A stretch of DNA of 6,715 nucleotides, taken from assembly GCA_946496415.1 (NCBI GenBank), contig CAMMGP010000066.1:1-6715 (forward strand). Direction: 5' to 3'. Made by a program: the position numbers and the translations under genes. The stretch comes from an uncultured Clostridia bacterium. GTDB lineage: Bacteria; Bacillota; Clostridia; Christensenellales; Aristaeellaceae. The notes under the pieces were generated by a model, which was given only the letters and a program-made list of their open reading frames with translations, did not search any database and had not been told where the DNA came from. Of the stretch, positions 1-5,403 are shown one piece after another; the stretch's first letter is position 1; the number at the start of each line of letters is the position of its first letter.

Positions 1-785
1 TCCATCGTCTCCTTTTCGCCGGTCGCGTGCAGCGCCTTTTCCATGGCCAGCAGCGCGCGGGAAAGGGCCTGCTCGAAGCGGCCCATGTCCTCCAGGCGGC
101 GCGAGCCGTATTCGCGGTTGAGCGCCTTGCGGCGCAGGGCGATGAATGTGTCCAGCGTCTCATCGGAAACGCGGATCATGCGCGCGCCGGCTTCGGCGGT
201 GACGTCTTTGGACATCAGCGCCCCGGCGGCAAAGTCGTCCACCTCGGCGGACACGGCCTCGCGCAGGGCCTTTTCATAAATGGAAAAGGAGCGCACGGTC
301 TGCTCGACGGGGATGCCCGCGTCCAGGCGGCGCTTTGCCAGCGCCATCACGCCGAGATCGTCGGCGGTGAAAAGCTTTTTGCGGCCCTCGCGCACGGGGA
401 CGAGGGCGCCGCTGTCGGTCAGCAGGGCGATCTGCTTCGCTGTCAGTCCGCTGCGACGCGCGGCCTCCGCAAGCGGCACGCGCTCGCCCGGGTGAGGCGC
501 GTCGGATTTGTGGATGGCGTCGAGCAAGTCGAGATCCACCTGTTCCACGGGCGCGGACTCCATCAGCCGCTTGATGACGGAAAGCGGATAATAGCGCTCG
601 CGCTGCAATCTGCGGATCGTGCCAATGATGTTGACACAGGCGCGGTCGTAATAGGCCATGTTCCGCCCGGTCTTGCGCGCCGGGCGGATCAGGCCCTCCT
701 TGGCGTAAAACTTGACGGTGGTCAGGCTCACGCCCGCTTCCTTCGCCAGTTCGCCGATGCGGAGAAGTTCGCCCTGCTTCATCAT
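1..785 (-). CDS. MerR-family transcriptional regulator with two HTH domains (3' end beyond window)
   Basis: Predicted DNA-binding regulator, 261 codons visible and still open at the left edge. Residues about 8-75 form a MerR winged helix: LRIGELAKEAGVS, then TTVKFYAKEGLI, where the usual MerR pattern is T-x-R-x-Y-x-x-x-G-L-I. A second MerR-like unit follows at about 103-163 (PLAEAARRSGLTAKQIALL, then TDSGALVPVREGRKKLFTAD). The rest is helical and rich in Ala, Arg and Glu, and probably mediates dimerisation or ligand sensing. The start at 785 makes an ATGA overlap with the dehydrogenase stop, which suggests translational coupling; a second in-frame ATG follows at once at 782. No strong Shine-Dalgarno is visible. 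As the last visible gene of the transketolase operon it is likely its local regulator, which is inference. MerR-family membership is fairly sure; the ligand is unknown, and the segment after residue 165 does not resemble a known effector domain to me. Confidence 0.85.
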   Translation of the reverse strand, partial: MMKQGELLRIGELAKEAGVSLTTVKFYAKEGLIRPARKTGRNMAYYDRACVNIIGTIRRLQRERYYPLSVIKRLMESAPVEQVDLDLLDAIHKSDAPHPGERVPLAEAARRSGLTAKQIALLTDSGALVPVREGRKKLFTADDLGVMALAKRRLDAGIPVEQTVRSFSIYEKALREAVSAEVDDFAAGALMSKDVTAEAGARMIRVSDETLDTFIALRRKALNREYGSRRLEDMGRFEQALSRALLAMEKALHATGEKETM

Positions 786-1990
786 TGGCAATCGAGGACG
801 ATCTTGATGACCTCGGGCGAGTTTTGCAGGGCGAGGCGGAAGGCGTCCTTGTACTGGTCGAGCTTGAAATGGTGGGTGACGAAGCCTTCGACCTTGTAGA
901 TGCCGTCGCGTATCCATTCCTGCGCCAGATCGAAGGTGTAGAGGCGGCGGCCCTGCCATGTCTCCATGCCGTGGGCGTCCACGCCCACGAGGGTCAGTTC
1001 CTGCCACCAGACCGGCGTTTCATCGAAGGTGACGGCGCGCATGTGGTGGCCGATCTTCACCAGCGTGCCGCGGGCGCGCAGGAGGCGCACGGCGGTGTGG
1101 TTGGACCAGTCGCCGCCCACGCAGTCGTAGACGCGGTCGAAGCCGCCGAAGAAGTAGCGGTTGCCGCCCATGCCGGTGTAGACGGGGCTGCCGCCGGTGG
1201 CCTTGGACGTAGCTTCGTAAATTTCGCCGGAGAGCACGTGGTCCGCGCCCAGCTTTTTGGCGAACTCCTGCCGCGAGGGGACGCGCTCCAACACCCAGAC
1301 TTCGCAGTCCGGCTGGACGATCTTGATGGCCTGCACCACGCCCAGACCGATGGCGCCGCAGCCCATCACCAGCACCTTTTCGCCCTTTTGCGGGGGCGCG
1401 CAGAGCACCGAGTGGATGGAGACGCAGGTGGGCTCGACCATCACGGCCTGTTCGTCGGTCAATTCATCGTAGATATGGGCAAGGCCGCGGGCGGGGTAGA
1501 TGAAGCTGTCGCTCCAGCCCGCGCCGGTGGTCACTTCGCCGTAGGGCGAGGGCGCGCCGTAGTTGAGGCAGAAGTTGTAGTCTCCCTCCTCGCAGTAGTG
1601 GCAGCGCTCGCGGATGCCCTTGGTGTCGCAGCCGGCCATGTAGGCGCGGATGGTGACGCGGTCGCCCACCTTGAAGTCGGTCACATCCTTGCCGACCTCG
1701 GTGACGACGCCGACGTTTTCATGGCCGAGAAAGGTGCGCTTGGAGCCGGGGATGGGCTCGAGGGCGGAGTTGGTGCCGGTGGTGGCCTTGAAAAAGCTCA
1801 CGTCGGTGCCGCAGAGGCCGCAGGCCACGTTGCGCACGCGCACCCAGTCGCCCGCGGGCAGGGGCGGGTCGGGCAGGGTCTTGTATTTGACGGCGTTGAG
1901 GCCGGTGTAGAGCAGGGGCTTGCAGACCTTGGCGGCGGCCTTGGTCAGCAGTATGCGCGGTATGTCCTTGTCAAAGTAAACGGTTTTCAC
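782..1990 (-). CDS. Zinc-dependent medium-chain alcohol/polyol dehydrogenase
   Basis: NAD(P)-dependent oxidoreductase of the medium-chain (MDR, Tdh/sorbitol dehydrogenase-like) superfamily, 402 residues, cytoplasmic. The catalytic domain shows the zinc ligand Cys60 in CGLCGTD, His90-Glu91 in LGHENVG and Glu186-Pro187 in VEPT. The cofactor site is a Rossmann motif GCGAIGLG at about 210-217. The structural-zinc lobe has Cys121, Cys130, Cys133 and Cys141. The last three keep the normal spacing, but the first lies nine residues before the second instead of three, an unusual arrangement. The start is GTG at 1990, chosen because a strong AAGGAGG lies 9 nt upstream. A 77-nt gap separates it from the SCP2-like gene and it overlaps the regulator by 4 nt. 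The substrate is probably a sugar, polyol or hydroxyketone linked to the transketolase reaction (inference). The family call is firm; the specificity is open. Confidence 0.93.
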   Translation of the reverse strand: MKTVYFDKDIPRILLTKAAAKVCKPLLYTGLNAVKYKTLPDPPLPAGDWVRVRNVACGLCGTDVSFFKATTGTNSALEPIPGSKRTFLGHENVGVVTEVGKDVTDFKVGDRVTIRAYMAGCDTKGIRERCHYCEEGDYNFCLNYGAPSPYGEVTTGAGWSDSFIYPARGLAHIYDELTDEQAVMVEPTCVSIHSVLCAPPQKGEKVLVMGCGAIGLGVVQAIKIVQPDCEVWVLERVPSRQEFAKKLGADHVLSGEIYEATSKATGGSPVYTGMGGNRYFFGGFDRVYDCVGGDWSNHTAVRLLRARGTLVKIGHHMRAVTFDETPVWWQELTLVGVDAHGMETWQGRRLYTFDLAQEWIRDGIYKVEGFVTHHFKLDQYKDAFRLALQNSPEVIKIVLDCQ

Positions 1991-1999
1991 GCTCCGTTT

Positions 2000-2006
2000 C
2001 CTCCTT
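2000..2006 (-). promoter_or_regulatory. Ribosome binding site deciding the GTG start of the dehydrogenase
   Basis: The minus strand reads AAGGAGG here, 9 nt before the GTG at 1990. It is the best anti-16S match in the gap and fixes the non-ATG start. A second purine tract (GGGAGGAGG, 2024-2032) lies further upstream with no start codon at a suitable distance. Confidence 0.8.
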
Positions 2007-2067
2007 CGGTGCGGTTGTCGGTTCCTCCTCCCATATTAGCGTATTTGCGCGTTCCTGTCCAGTCTGT

Positions 2068-2853
2068 TTACGTCAACATTCCCTGCAAAATGGCCATGTA
2101 GTCGTTGAGATAGCAGGCGTATTCGGGGCTGCCGATGGTCTCCACATAGCCCAGTTCCACGGCTTTGACGAATTCCACCTGCTTTTGCAGCACCTTCATC
2201 GCCCCTTCGACACTCTTGAAGCAGAAGTGGACGAACGGCGTGCGGCGCTCGTAGACGCCGTGGCCGGACTTGGAGTTGCCGGCCTTGACGCGCAGGTAGC
2301 AGGCGATGGCGTTGGGGTCGCCGTGGTCGGCGACGGTGAACTGGTAGATGCGGTCCGGCTGGCGGCGGCAGAATTCCTGCATGTCCGGGTCGCCCAGTTT
2401 GTTGTACTTGGAAAGCGCCCGGGTGATCATGTAGAGGCTGCACTTGACTTTCAGCGCCTGCTTTTCCGGCGTCTTGGGCACGTTCTTGGGCGACATGATC
2501 ATAAGGCCCATCAGGAGGGAGAGTATCTTGGGAAGCAGCAAGAGGTTGCCCCGGATGCCGGGCAGGGCGAGGCCGCCGCGCAACAGGGCGTTCATCTTTT
2601 CGATGGAGGAAAACGTCAGCGTCAGATCCGGCTTTTCCGCCGGACCCTGGATGACGTCCACATGCGGGCCGTCGAACACGAGGTGGCAGCAGAGCAGGTC
2701 GCCATCGTCGCGCGCGCCGAACTGCACGGTGGCGTGGAAGTTTGCAAACGACTTGTGCAGCTTGGGGTCGTCGTCCAGAAGCACCTGCATGGTGGGAAAG
2801 ACCGCTTCCAGAAACAGCCTTGCCGCCATGCGCTCCTGCGCGGATGCGGACAT
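2068..2853 (-). CDS. SCP2-like protein with an unassigned C-terminal domain
   Basis: Hypothetical protein of 261 residues, probably cytoplasmic. Residues about 33-120 resemble the SCP2 (sterol carrier protein 2) lipid-binding fold: alternating strands in ATVQFG and CHLVFDGPHVDVIQG, a PDLTLTFSSIEKMNALLRG segment, then a hydrophobic helix rich in Leu and Met (LLLLPKILSLLMGLMIMSP, about 104-122). Known SCP2 domains bind lipids or acyl-CoA in a hydrophobic tunnel. Residues 125-261 match nothing I recognise. They contain aromatic-rich segments (RIYQFTV, ERRTPFVHFCFKS) and five cysteines in the whole chain, with no metal-binding pattern. The Leu/Met helix could be taken for a membrane segment, but it fits the SCP2 C-terminal helix better. 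An AGGAGGT site 6 nt before the ATG overlaps the transketolase stop codon, so expression is coupled to that gene. The SCP2 call is by pattern only and moderately sure. Confidence 0.72.
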   Translation of the reverse strand: MSASAQERMAARLFLEAVFPTMQVLLDDDPKLHKSFANFHATVQFGARDDGDLLCCHLVFDGPHVDVIQGPAEKPDLTLTFSSIEKMNALLRGGLALPGIRGNLLLLPKILSLLMGLMIMSPKNVPKTPEKQALKVKCSLYMITRALSKYNKLGDPDMQEFCRRQPDRIYQFTVADHGDPNAIACYLRVKAGNSKSGHGVYERRTPFVHFCFKSVEGAMKVLQKQVEFVKAVELGYVETIGSPEYACYLNDYMAILQGMLT

Positions 2854-2864
2854 GCGCTCACCTC

Positions 2865-3878
2865 CTATTCGTCGTTCCAGTCCTCGTCGGGTTCAAATTC
2901 CATGCCCATCATCTCGCGCACCTTGTCCACCACGCCGTTGGCGTCGAGGCCGTAGTAGGCGTAGAGATCCTCGGCGTAGCCGATGGCGGCGAATGTATCC
3001 TGCAAGCCGTGCTTTTTGAACACGCAGCCCTTGCCGGACTCGGCGATGACATTGCCCACCGCGTCGCCCAGGCCGCCGATGACGTTATGCTCCTCAATGG
3101 TGAGTATGCGCCGCGTGTCGGTGACGGCCTTCAAAATGGCCTCGCGGTCGATGGGCTTGATGGTGTGCATGTTGATCACGCGCACGGAGAGGCCGTCCGT
3201 CTCGGCAAGCACGCGGGCGGCGTTCATCGCCTGCAGCACGGCGATGCCGCAGCAGATGATGGTCATATCCGTGCCCTCGCGCATGGTGATGGCCTTGCCG
3301 ATCTCGTAGGTGTAGTTGTCGCTCTCATAGCAGGGCGGCTCGAAGCCGCGGCCGATGCGGATGTAGACCGGGCCGGGCGTGTCCACGCAGGCCTGCACCG
3401 CCTTGGAGGTCTCGATGCCATCTGCCGGGCAGATGACCGTCATGTTGGGGATGGCGCGCATGATGGCGAAGTCCTCGGTGCAGTGGTGGGTGGTGCCGGC
3501 GTGGCCGAAGGAGATGCCGGCGTGGGTGGCGATGATCTTTACCGGCAGGTTCTGGTAGGCGATATCCGTGCGGATCTGTTCGCCGGCGCGCATGCAGGCG
3601 AAGATGGCCATGGTGGAGGCAAAGGGAATCAGCCCCGCCTTGGCCAGGCCCGCGGCGATGCCGAACATGTTCTGCTCGGCGATGCCCACGTTGTAAAAGC
3701 GGTCCGGGAAGGCCTTGGCGAAATGGACGATGGCCGTGGTCTTGGCAAGGTCGGCGGTGAGGCCGACGATCTTTTCGTTGTGCTTGCCCAGTTCGGCCAG
3801 CGTGCGGCCGTAGATCTCGCGGGAGGTCATGGTCGCCGCATCGTAGGCGTTCCAGTTGGTTCCGGTCACGACTGCCAT
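2865..3878 (-). CDS. Transketolase, C-terminal subunit (pyrimidine-binding and C-terminal domains)
   Basis: Second half of a split, thiamine-diphosphate-dependent transketolase, 337 residues, cytoplasmic. With the N-terminal subunit it would move a two-carbon ketol unit from a ketose phosphate to an aldose phosphate. Residues about 15-180 are the pyrimidine-binding domain: SREIYGRTL, GLTADLAKTT, and RFYNVGIAEQN holding Glu68, the conserved glutamate that activates ThDP. FGHAGTTHHCTEDFA (about 124-138) is the usual substrate-side motif, and PVYIRIGRG (170-178) supplies arginines. The C-terminal domain (about 200-320) shows VINMHTIKPID and TIEEHNVIGGLGDAV. The length fits stand-alone C-terminal subunits. 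The tail ends in an acidic stretch, EPDEDWNDE. The ATG is 1 nt after the partner's stop, with AAGGAGG 6 nt upstream inside that gene. 1-Deoxy-xylulose-5-phosphate synthase and pyruvate dehydrogenase E1-beta share this fold, but the split partner argues for transketolase. Confidence 0.96.
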   Translation of the reverse strand: MAVVTGTNWNAYDAATMTSREIYGRTLAELGKHNEKIVGLTADLAKTTAIVHFAKAFPDRFYNVGIAEQNMFGIAAGLAKAGLIPFASTMAIFACMRAGEQIRTDIAYQNLPVKIIATHAGISFGHAGTTHHCTEDFAIMRAIPNMTVICPADGIETSKAVQACVDTPGPVYIRIGRGFEPPCYESDNYTYEIGKAITMREGTDMTIICCGIAVLQAMNAARVLAETDGLSVRVINMHTIKPIDREAILKAVTDTRRILTIEEHNVIGGLGDAVGNVIAESGKGCVFKKHGLQDTFAAIGYAEDLYAYYGLDANGVVDKVREMMGMEFEPDEDWNDE

Positions 3879-3879
3879 A

Positions 3880-4713
3880 TTATCCCTCCTTCAGGATCGA
3901 AGCCTTGGCGCGGGCGCACAACTCCGAATCGGCGGACGCGTAGTGGTAGACGACGTTGTTTTCCATGAAGTCCACGCCCTTGCCCTTGATGGTGTGGGCG
4001 AGGATGAGCACGGGCACGTCCGTGGCCACCCAGGCCCTGGCAAGCGCCTCGTCGAGTTGGTCAAAATCGTGGCCGTCCACTTCGACGACGTCCCAGCCAA
4101 AGGCGCGCCACTTGTCCGCGAACGGTTCCAGCGGCATGACGTCCTCCGTCTCGCCGTCGATCATGAAGCGGTTTCGGTCGACGATGCCGATGAGATTGCC
4201 CAGTTTGAAGTGCGGCGCGGACATGGCCGCCTCCCAGACGCTGCCCTCGCAGCACTCGCCGTCGCCCATCAGGCAGACGGTTTTCCACGGCATCTTGCGC
4301 TGGCGCGCGCCCAGGGCCATGCCCACCGCCATGGAAAGGCCGTGGCCGAGGCTGCCCGCCGAGGCGTCGCAGCCGATGACCTTGTTGGAATCCGGGTGCA
4401 TGGCAAAGGGCGAGCCGAAGTGGTTGAAGGTCTTGAGCGTCTCCTCCGGGAAGAAGCCGCGCTTGGCCAGCACGGGGATGAGGCCCGCCGCCGCGTGGCC
4501 CTTGGAGAGCACGAAGCGGTCGCGCTCGTCCCACTGCGGGTCGGCGGGGTTGACGTCGAGATATTTGAAGTAAAGGATGGTGAGTATGTCGATGATGCTC
4601 AGAGAACCGCCCACGTGCGCGCCGCCGGACCAGGCCATAACGTCGATGACCGTCAGGCGCAGCTCGCGGGCGATGTCTTGAAGTTTCTGCCGTTCCTGGG
4701 TGGAAAGCGCCAT
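3880..4713 (-). CDS. Transketolase, N-terminal subunit (ThDP/Mg-binding domain)
   Basis: First half of a split transketolase, 277 residues, which binds the diphosphate of ThDP with Mg2+. Visible motifs in order: GAHVGGSLS with His33, the equivalent of the SGHPG site; RFVLSKGHAA with His72; GSLGHGLSMAVGMALG (120-135); the ThDP fingerprint GDG at 150-152 followed about 30 residues later by DRN (Asn181); and HTIKGKGVDFMEN with a downstream His257. The length is normal for the stand-alone N-terminal subunit found in Firmicutes and Archaea. The ATG at 4713 has AAGGAGGT 7 nt upstream; an out-of-frame ATG at 4720 is ignored. It is the first gene of a five-gene operon read from the promoter at 4887-4915. 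Such split enzymes often serve the pentose phosphate pathway, but paralogues in catabolic operons take other sugars, and the dehydrogenase downstream favours the second reading (inference). Confidence 0.97.
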   Translation of the reverse strand: MALSTQERQKLQDIARELRLTVIDVMAWSGGAHVGGSLSIIDILTILYFKYLDVNPADPQWDERDRFVLSKGHAAAGLIPVLAKRGFFPEETLKTFNHFGSPFAMHPDSNKVIGCDASAGSLGHGLSMAVGMALGARQRKMPWKTVCLMGDGECCEGSVWEAAMSAPHFKLGNLIGIVDRNRFMIDGETEDVMPLEPFADKWRAFGWDVVEVDGHDFDQLDEALARAWVATDVPVLILAHTIKGKGVDFMENNVVYHYASADSELCARAKASILKEG

Positions 4714-4803
4714 TGCGCATACCTCCTTCTGCGTTGGGCGTGCTGCGGGATGTCGGGAATCATCAACAGAGAGTGGATATTGGTCGTCTAATCGTGTTCA
4801 AAG

Positions 4804-4838
4804 TTGACTAGAGTACGGGTGCGTCAGAGACTGGTCAA
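4804..4838 (-). repeat. Imperfect inverted repeat in the transketolase leader
   Basis: TTGAC at 4804-4808 faces GTCAA at 4834-4838. The arms extend to TTGACxAG/CTxGTCAA with one mismatch, and an inner ACG-N4-CGT pair gives a nested stem. It could fold as an RNA hairpin in the 5' leader or act as a protein-binding site. No T-tract follows it, so it is not an intrinsic terminator. Confidence 0.5.
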
Positions 4839-4863
4839 AAAATCGGATCGTTCATGAGCAGTG

Positions 4864-4878
4864 GATAGCTTTACTATC
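4864..4878. repeat. Inverted repeat at the predicted transcription start
   Basis: GATAG-N5-CTATC, a 5-bp perfect inverted repeat lying just downstream of the TATAAT hexamer at about +2 to +16. The position is typical of a repressor operator, or it forms a small hairpin at the RNA 5' end. The arms are short, so chance is possible. Confidence 0.4.
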
Positions 4879-4886
4879 TATTGCTT

Positions 4887-4915
4887 ATTATAACTTTTAC
4901 ATTTTGTGCGCGCAA
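4887..4915 (-). promoter_or_regulatory. Candidate sigma-A promoter for the transketolase operon
   Basis: On the minus strand a perfect -10 TATAAT (4887-4892) lies 17 nt after TTGCGC (4910-4915), which keeps the TTG of the -35 consensus. The predicted start is near 4880. The surrounding DNA is AT-rich in an otherwise GC-rich window. The weak -35 suggests activation or the help of an upstream element. The 17-nt spacing is normal and not the stretched 19-20 nt of classic MerR-activated promoters. Confidence 0.72.
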
Positions 4916-4920
4916 GCGCA
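4907..4920. repeat. Inverted repeat over the -35 element
   Basis: TGCGC-GCAA-GCGCA, a perfect 5-bp inverted repeat that covers the -35 hexamer of the transketolase promoter. It also lies between two direct copies of CATTTTG (4900-4906 and 4919-4925). Its place makes it a candidate operator for a regulator such as the MerR-type protein encoded at the end of the operon (inference). Confidence 0.45.
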
Positions 4921-4926
4921 TTTTGC

Positions 4927-4942
4927 AATTTTTAGAAAAATT
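4927..4942. repeat. AT palindrome upstream of the -35
   Basis: AATTTTT-AG-AAAAATT, a perfect 7-bp inverted repeat about 12 bp upstream of the -35 hexamer. It could be an UP-like element for the RNA polymerase alpha subunit, a bent DNA segment or a regulator site. Confidence 0.4.
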
Positions 4943-4953
4943 CGGCGGAATGT

Positions 4954-4981
4954 ATCATAAATTAACATTTTTATAAGGCAA
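4954..4981 (-). promoter_or_regulatory. Weaker second promoter candidate for the transketolase operon
   Basis: TATGAT (4954-4959) lies 16 nt after TTGCCT (4976-4981) on the minus strand. It overlaps the T-tract of the upstream terminator. It is a poorer match than the promoter at 4887-4915 and may be chance in AT-rich DNA. Confidence 0.28.
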
Positions 4982-5013
4982 AAGCGCCAGTGGGACAGGC
5001 GTCCCACCGGCGC
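4980..5013 (-). terminator. Intrinsic terminator of the methyltransferase-HMA unit
   Basis: On the minus strand a 13-bp stem (arms 5001-5013 and 4984-4996, one G-U pair) with a 4-nt loop is followed by TTTT. It lies about 50 nt past the stop of the HMA-protein gene. On the plus strand the same stem would have an A-C mismatch and no T-tract, so it works on the minus strand only. It separates the two transcription units. Confidence 0.88.
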
Positions 5014-5034
5014 GATCTGCAGAAAATGCTCCTG

Positions 5035-5048
5035 GGGCCGTCCGGCCC
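5035..5048 (-). repeat. Small GC hairpin after the HMA-protein gene
   Basis: A GGGCC-GGAC-GGCCC stem-loop 14 nt past the stop codon, not followed by a T-run. It may protect the mRNA 3' end or assist the terminator further downstream. Confidence 0.4.
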
Positions 5049-5062
5049 GTTCAAAATGCCGC

Positions 5063-5338
5063 TTATCTCTCCTTCGCTTTCCTGTGCAGGAAGGAAAAAA
5101 TGCTTCCCCTCTCTTCGCAGGCATCGTGGATGATTGATGTTACCTTGTAACCCGCATCGCCGATCGCCTTTCGCAGTCGTTCGTCATCAATACACTGTTC
5201 GGCGATGATGACCGTTTCTCCCCTTGCGTGAGAGGACGAAACTTTTTTGACGGGGAAGGCGCGGCGCACGACGTCGTTGACGTGGGCTTCACACATGCCG
5301 CAGTGCATGCCTTCGACTTGCGCGGTGATCTTGACCAT
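5063..5338 (-). CDS. Heavy-metal-associated (HMA) domain protein, CopZ-like
   Basis: Small soluble metal-binding protein, 91 residues. It begins MVKITAQVEGMHCGMCEAHV: the HMA fingerprint GMxCxxC is present with Cys13 and Cys16. The sequence then follows the beta-alpha-beta-beta-alpha-beta pattern (AHVNDVVRRAF, ETVIIAEQ, DDERLRKAIGDAGYKVTSI). Known HMA proteins bind Cu(I) or Zn(II) through the two cysteines and pass the metal to ATPases or regulators. After the domain (about residue 70) there is a tail, HDACEERGSIFSFLHRKAKER, with an extra Cys74 and a basic end that the minimal chaperone lacks. The ATG at 5338 has AAAGGATGG about 8 nt upstream; an overlapping ATG at 5343 is out of frame. It lies 65 nt after the methyltransferase gene and probably shares its transcript. 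No metal-transport ATPase is visible nearby, so the metal is unknown. Confidence 0.88.
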   Translation of the reverse strand: MVKITAQVEGMHCGMCEAHVNDVVRRAFPVKKVSSSHARGETVIIAEQCIDDERLRKAIGDAGYKVTSIIHDACEERGSIFSFLHRKAKER

Positions 5339-5377
5339 GGCATACCATCCTTTCGAATCCAAATCGCTATTGCGGAC

Positions 5378-5395
5378 GCCCCTTGTCCAAGGAGC
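5378..5395 (-). repeat. Hairpin between the methyltransferase and HMA-protein genes
   Basis: GCTCCTT and AAGGGGC pair around a GGAC loop with one G-U pair. ATCGCT (5363-5368) and AGCGAT (5393-5398) could form an alternative stem with one shared arm. No T-tract follows on the minus strand, so this is more likely an mRNA processing or stability element than a terminator. Confidence 0.4.
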
Positions 5396-5403
5396 GATCC
5401 CTC

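Larger units (their letters stand above)
4714..4886 (-). other. Gene-free leader of the transketolase operon
   Basis: About 165 nt of untranslated leader between the predicted start point (near 4880) and the first gene. It holds a small hairpin at the start point and an imperfect inverted repeat in the middle, listed separately. I see no thiamine pyrophosphate riboswitch motif, T-box or intrinsic terminator in it, and no convincing short ORF with a ribosome binding site. Confidence 0.55.

Noticed and set aside
27..899. Plus-strand open frame opposite the MerR-type regulator
   Set aside because: The minus strand here encodes a clear HTH protein, and the plus frame is low-complexity.
785..2101. 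Long plus-strand open frame opposite the dehydrogenase (438 codons)
   Set aside because: Its translation is low-complexity Ala/Gly/Val/His-rich with no domain motif, and it mirrors the high-GC third positions of the real minus-strand gene. No ribosome binding site.
2742..3968. Long plus-strand open frame opposite the transketolase C-terminal subunit
   Set aside because: Repetitive GC-driven composition, no recognisable domain, and it spans two clear minus-strand genes and their junctions.
3856..4791. Plus-strand open frame opposite the transketolase N-terminal subunit
   Set aside because: Antisense shadow of a gene with complete ThDP motifs. It runs into the leader without coding character.
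4772..4867. Direct repeat AGTGGATA at 4772-4779 and 4860-4867
   Set aside because: Only 8 bp, 88 bp apart, with no extension of the match. Likely chance.
4714..4880. Thiamine pyrophosphate riboswitch before the ThDP enzyme genes
   Set aside because: The conserved CUGAGA and ACCUGAU-type segments are absent on the minus strand, and no terminator follows.
4887..4915. Classic MerR-activated promoter with a 19-20 nt spacer
   Set aside because: The best -35/-10 pair has a 17-nt spacer, so the twisted-promoter mechanism is not supported by the sequence.
4897..5124. 75-codon minus-strand frame crossing the terminator
   Set aside because: It overlaps the HMA gene in another frame, the intrinsic terminator and the promoter, and has no ribosome binding site.
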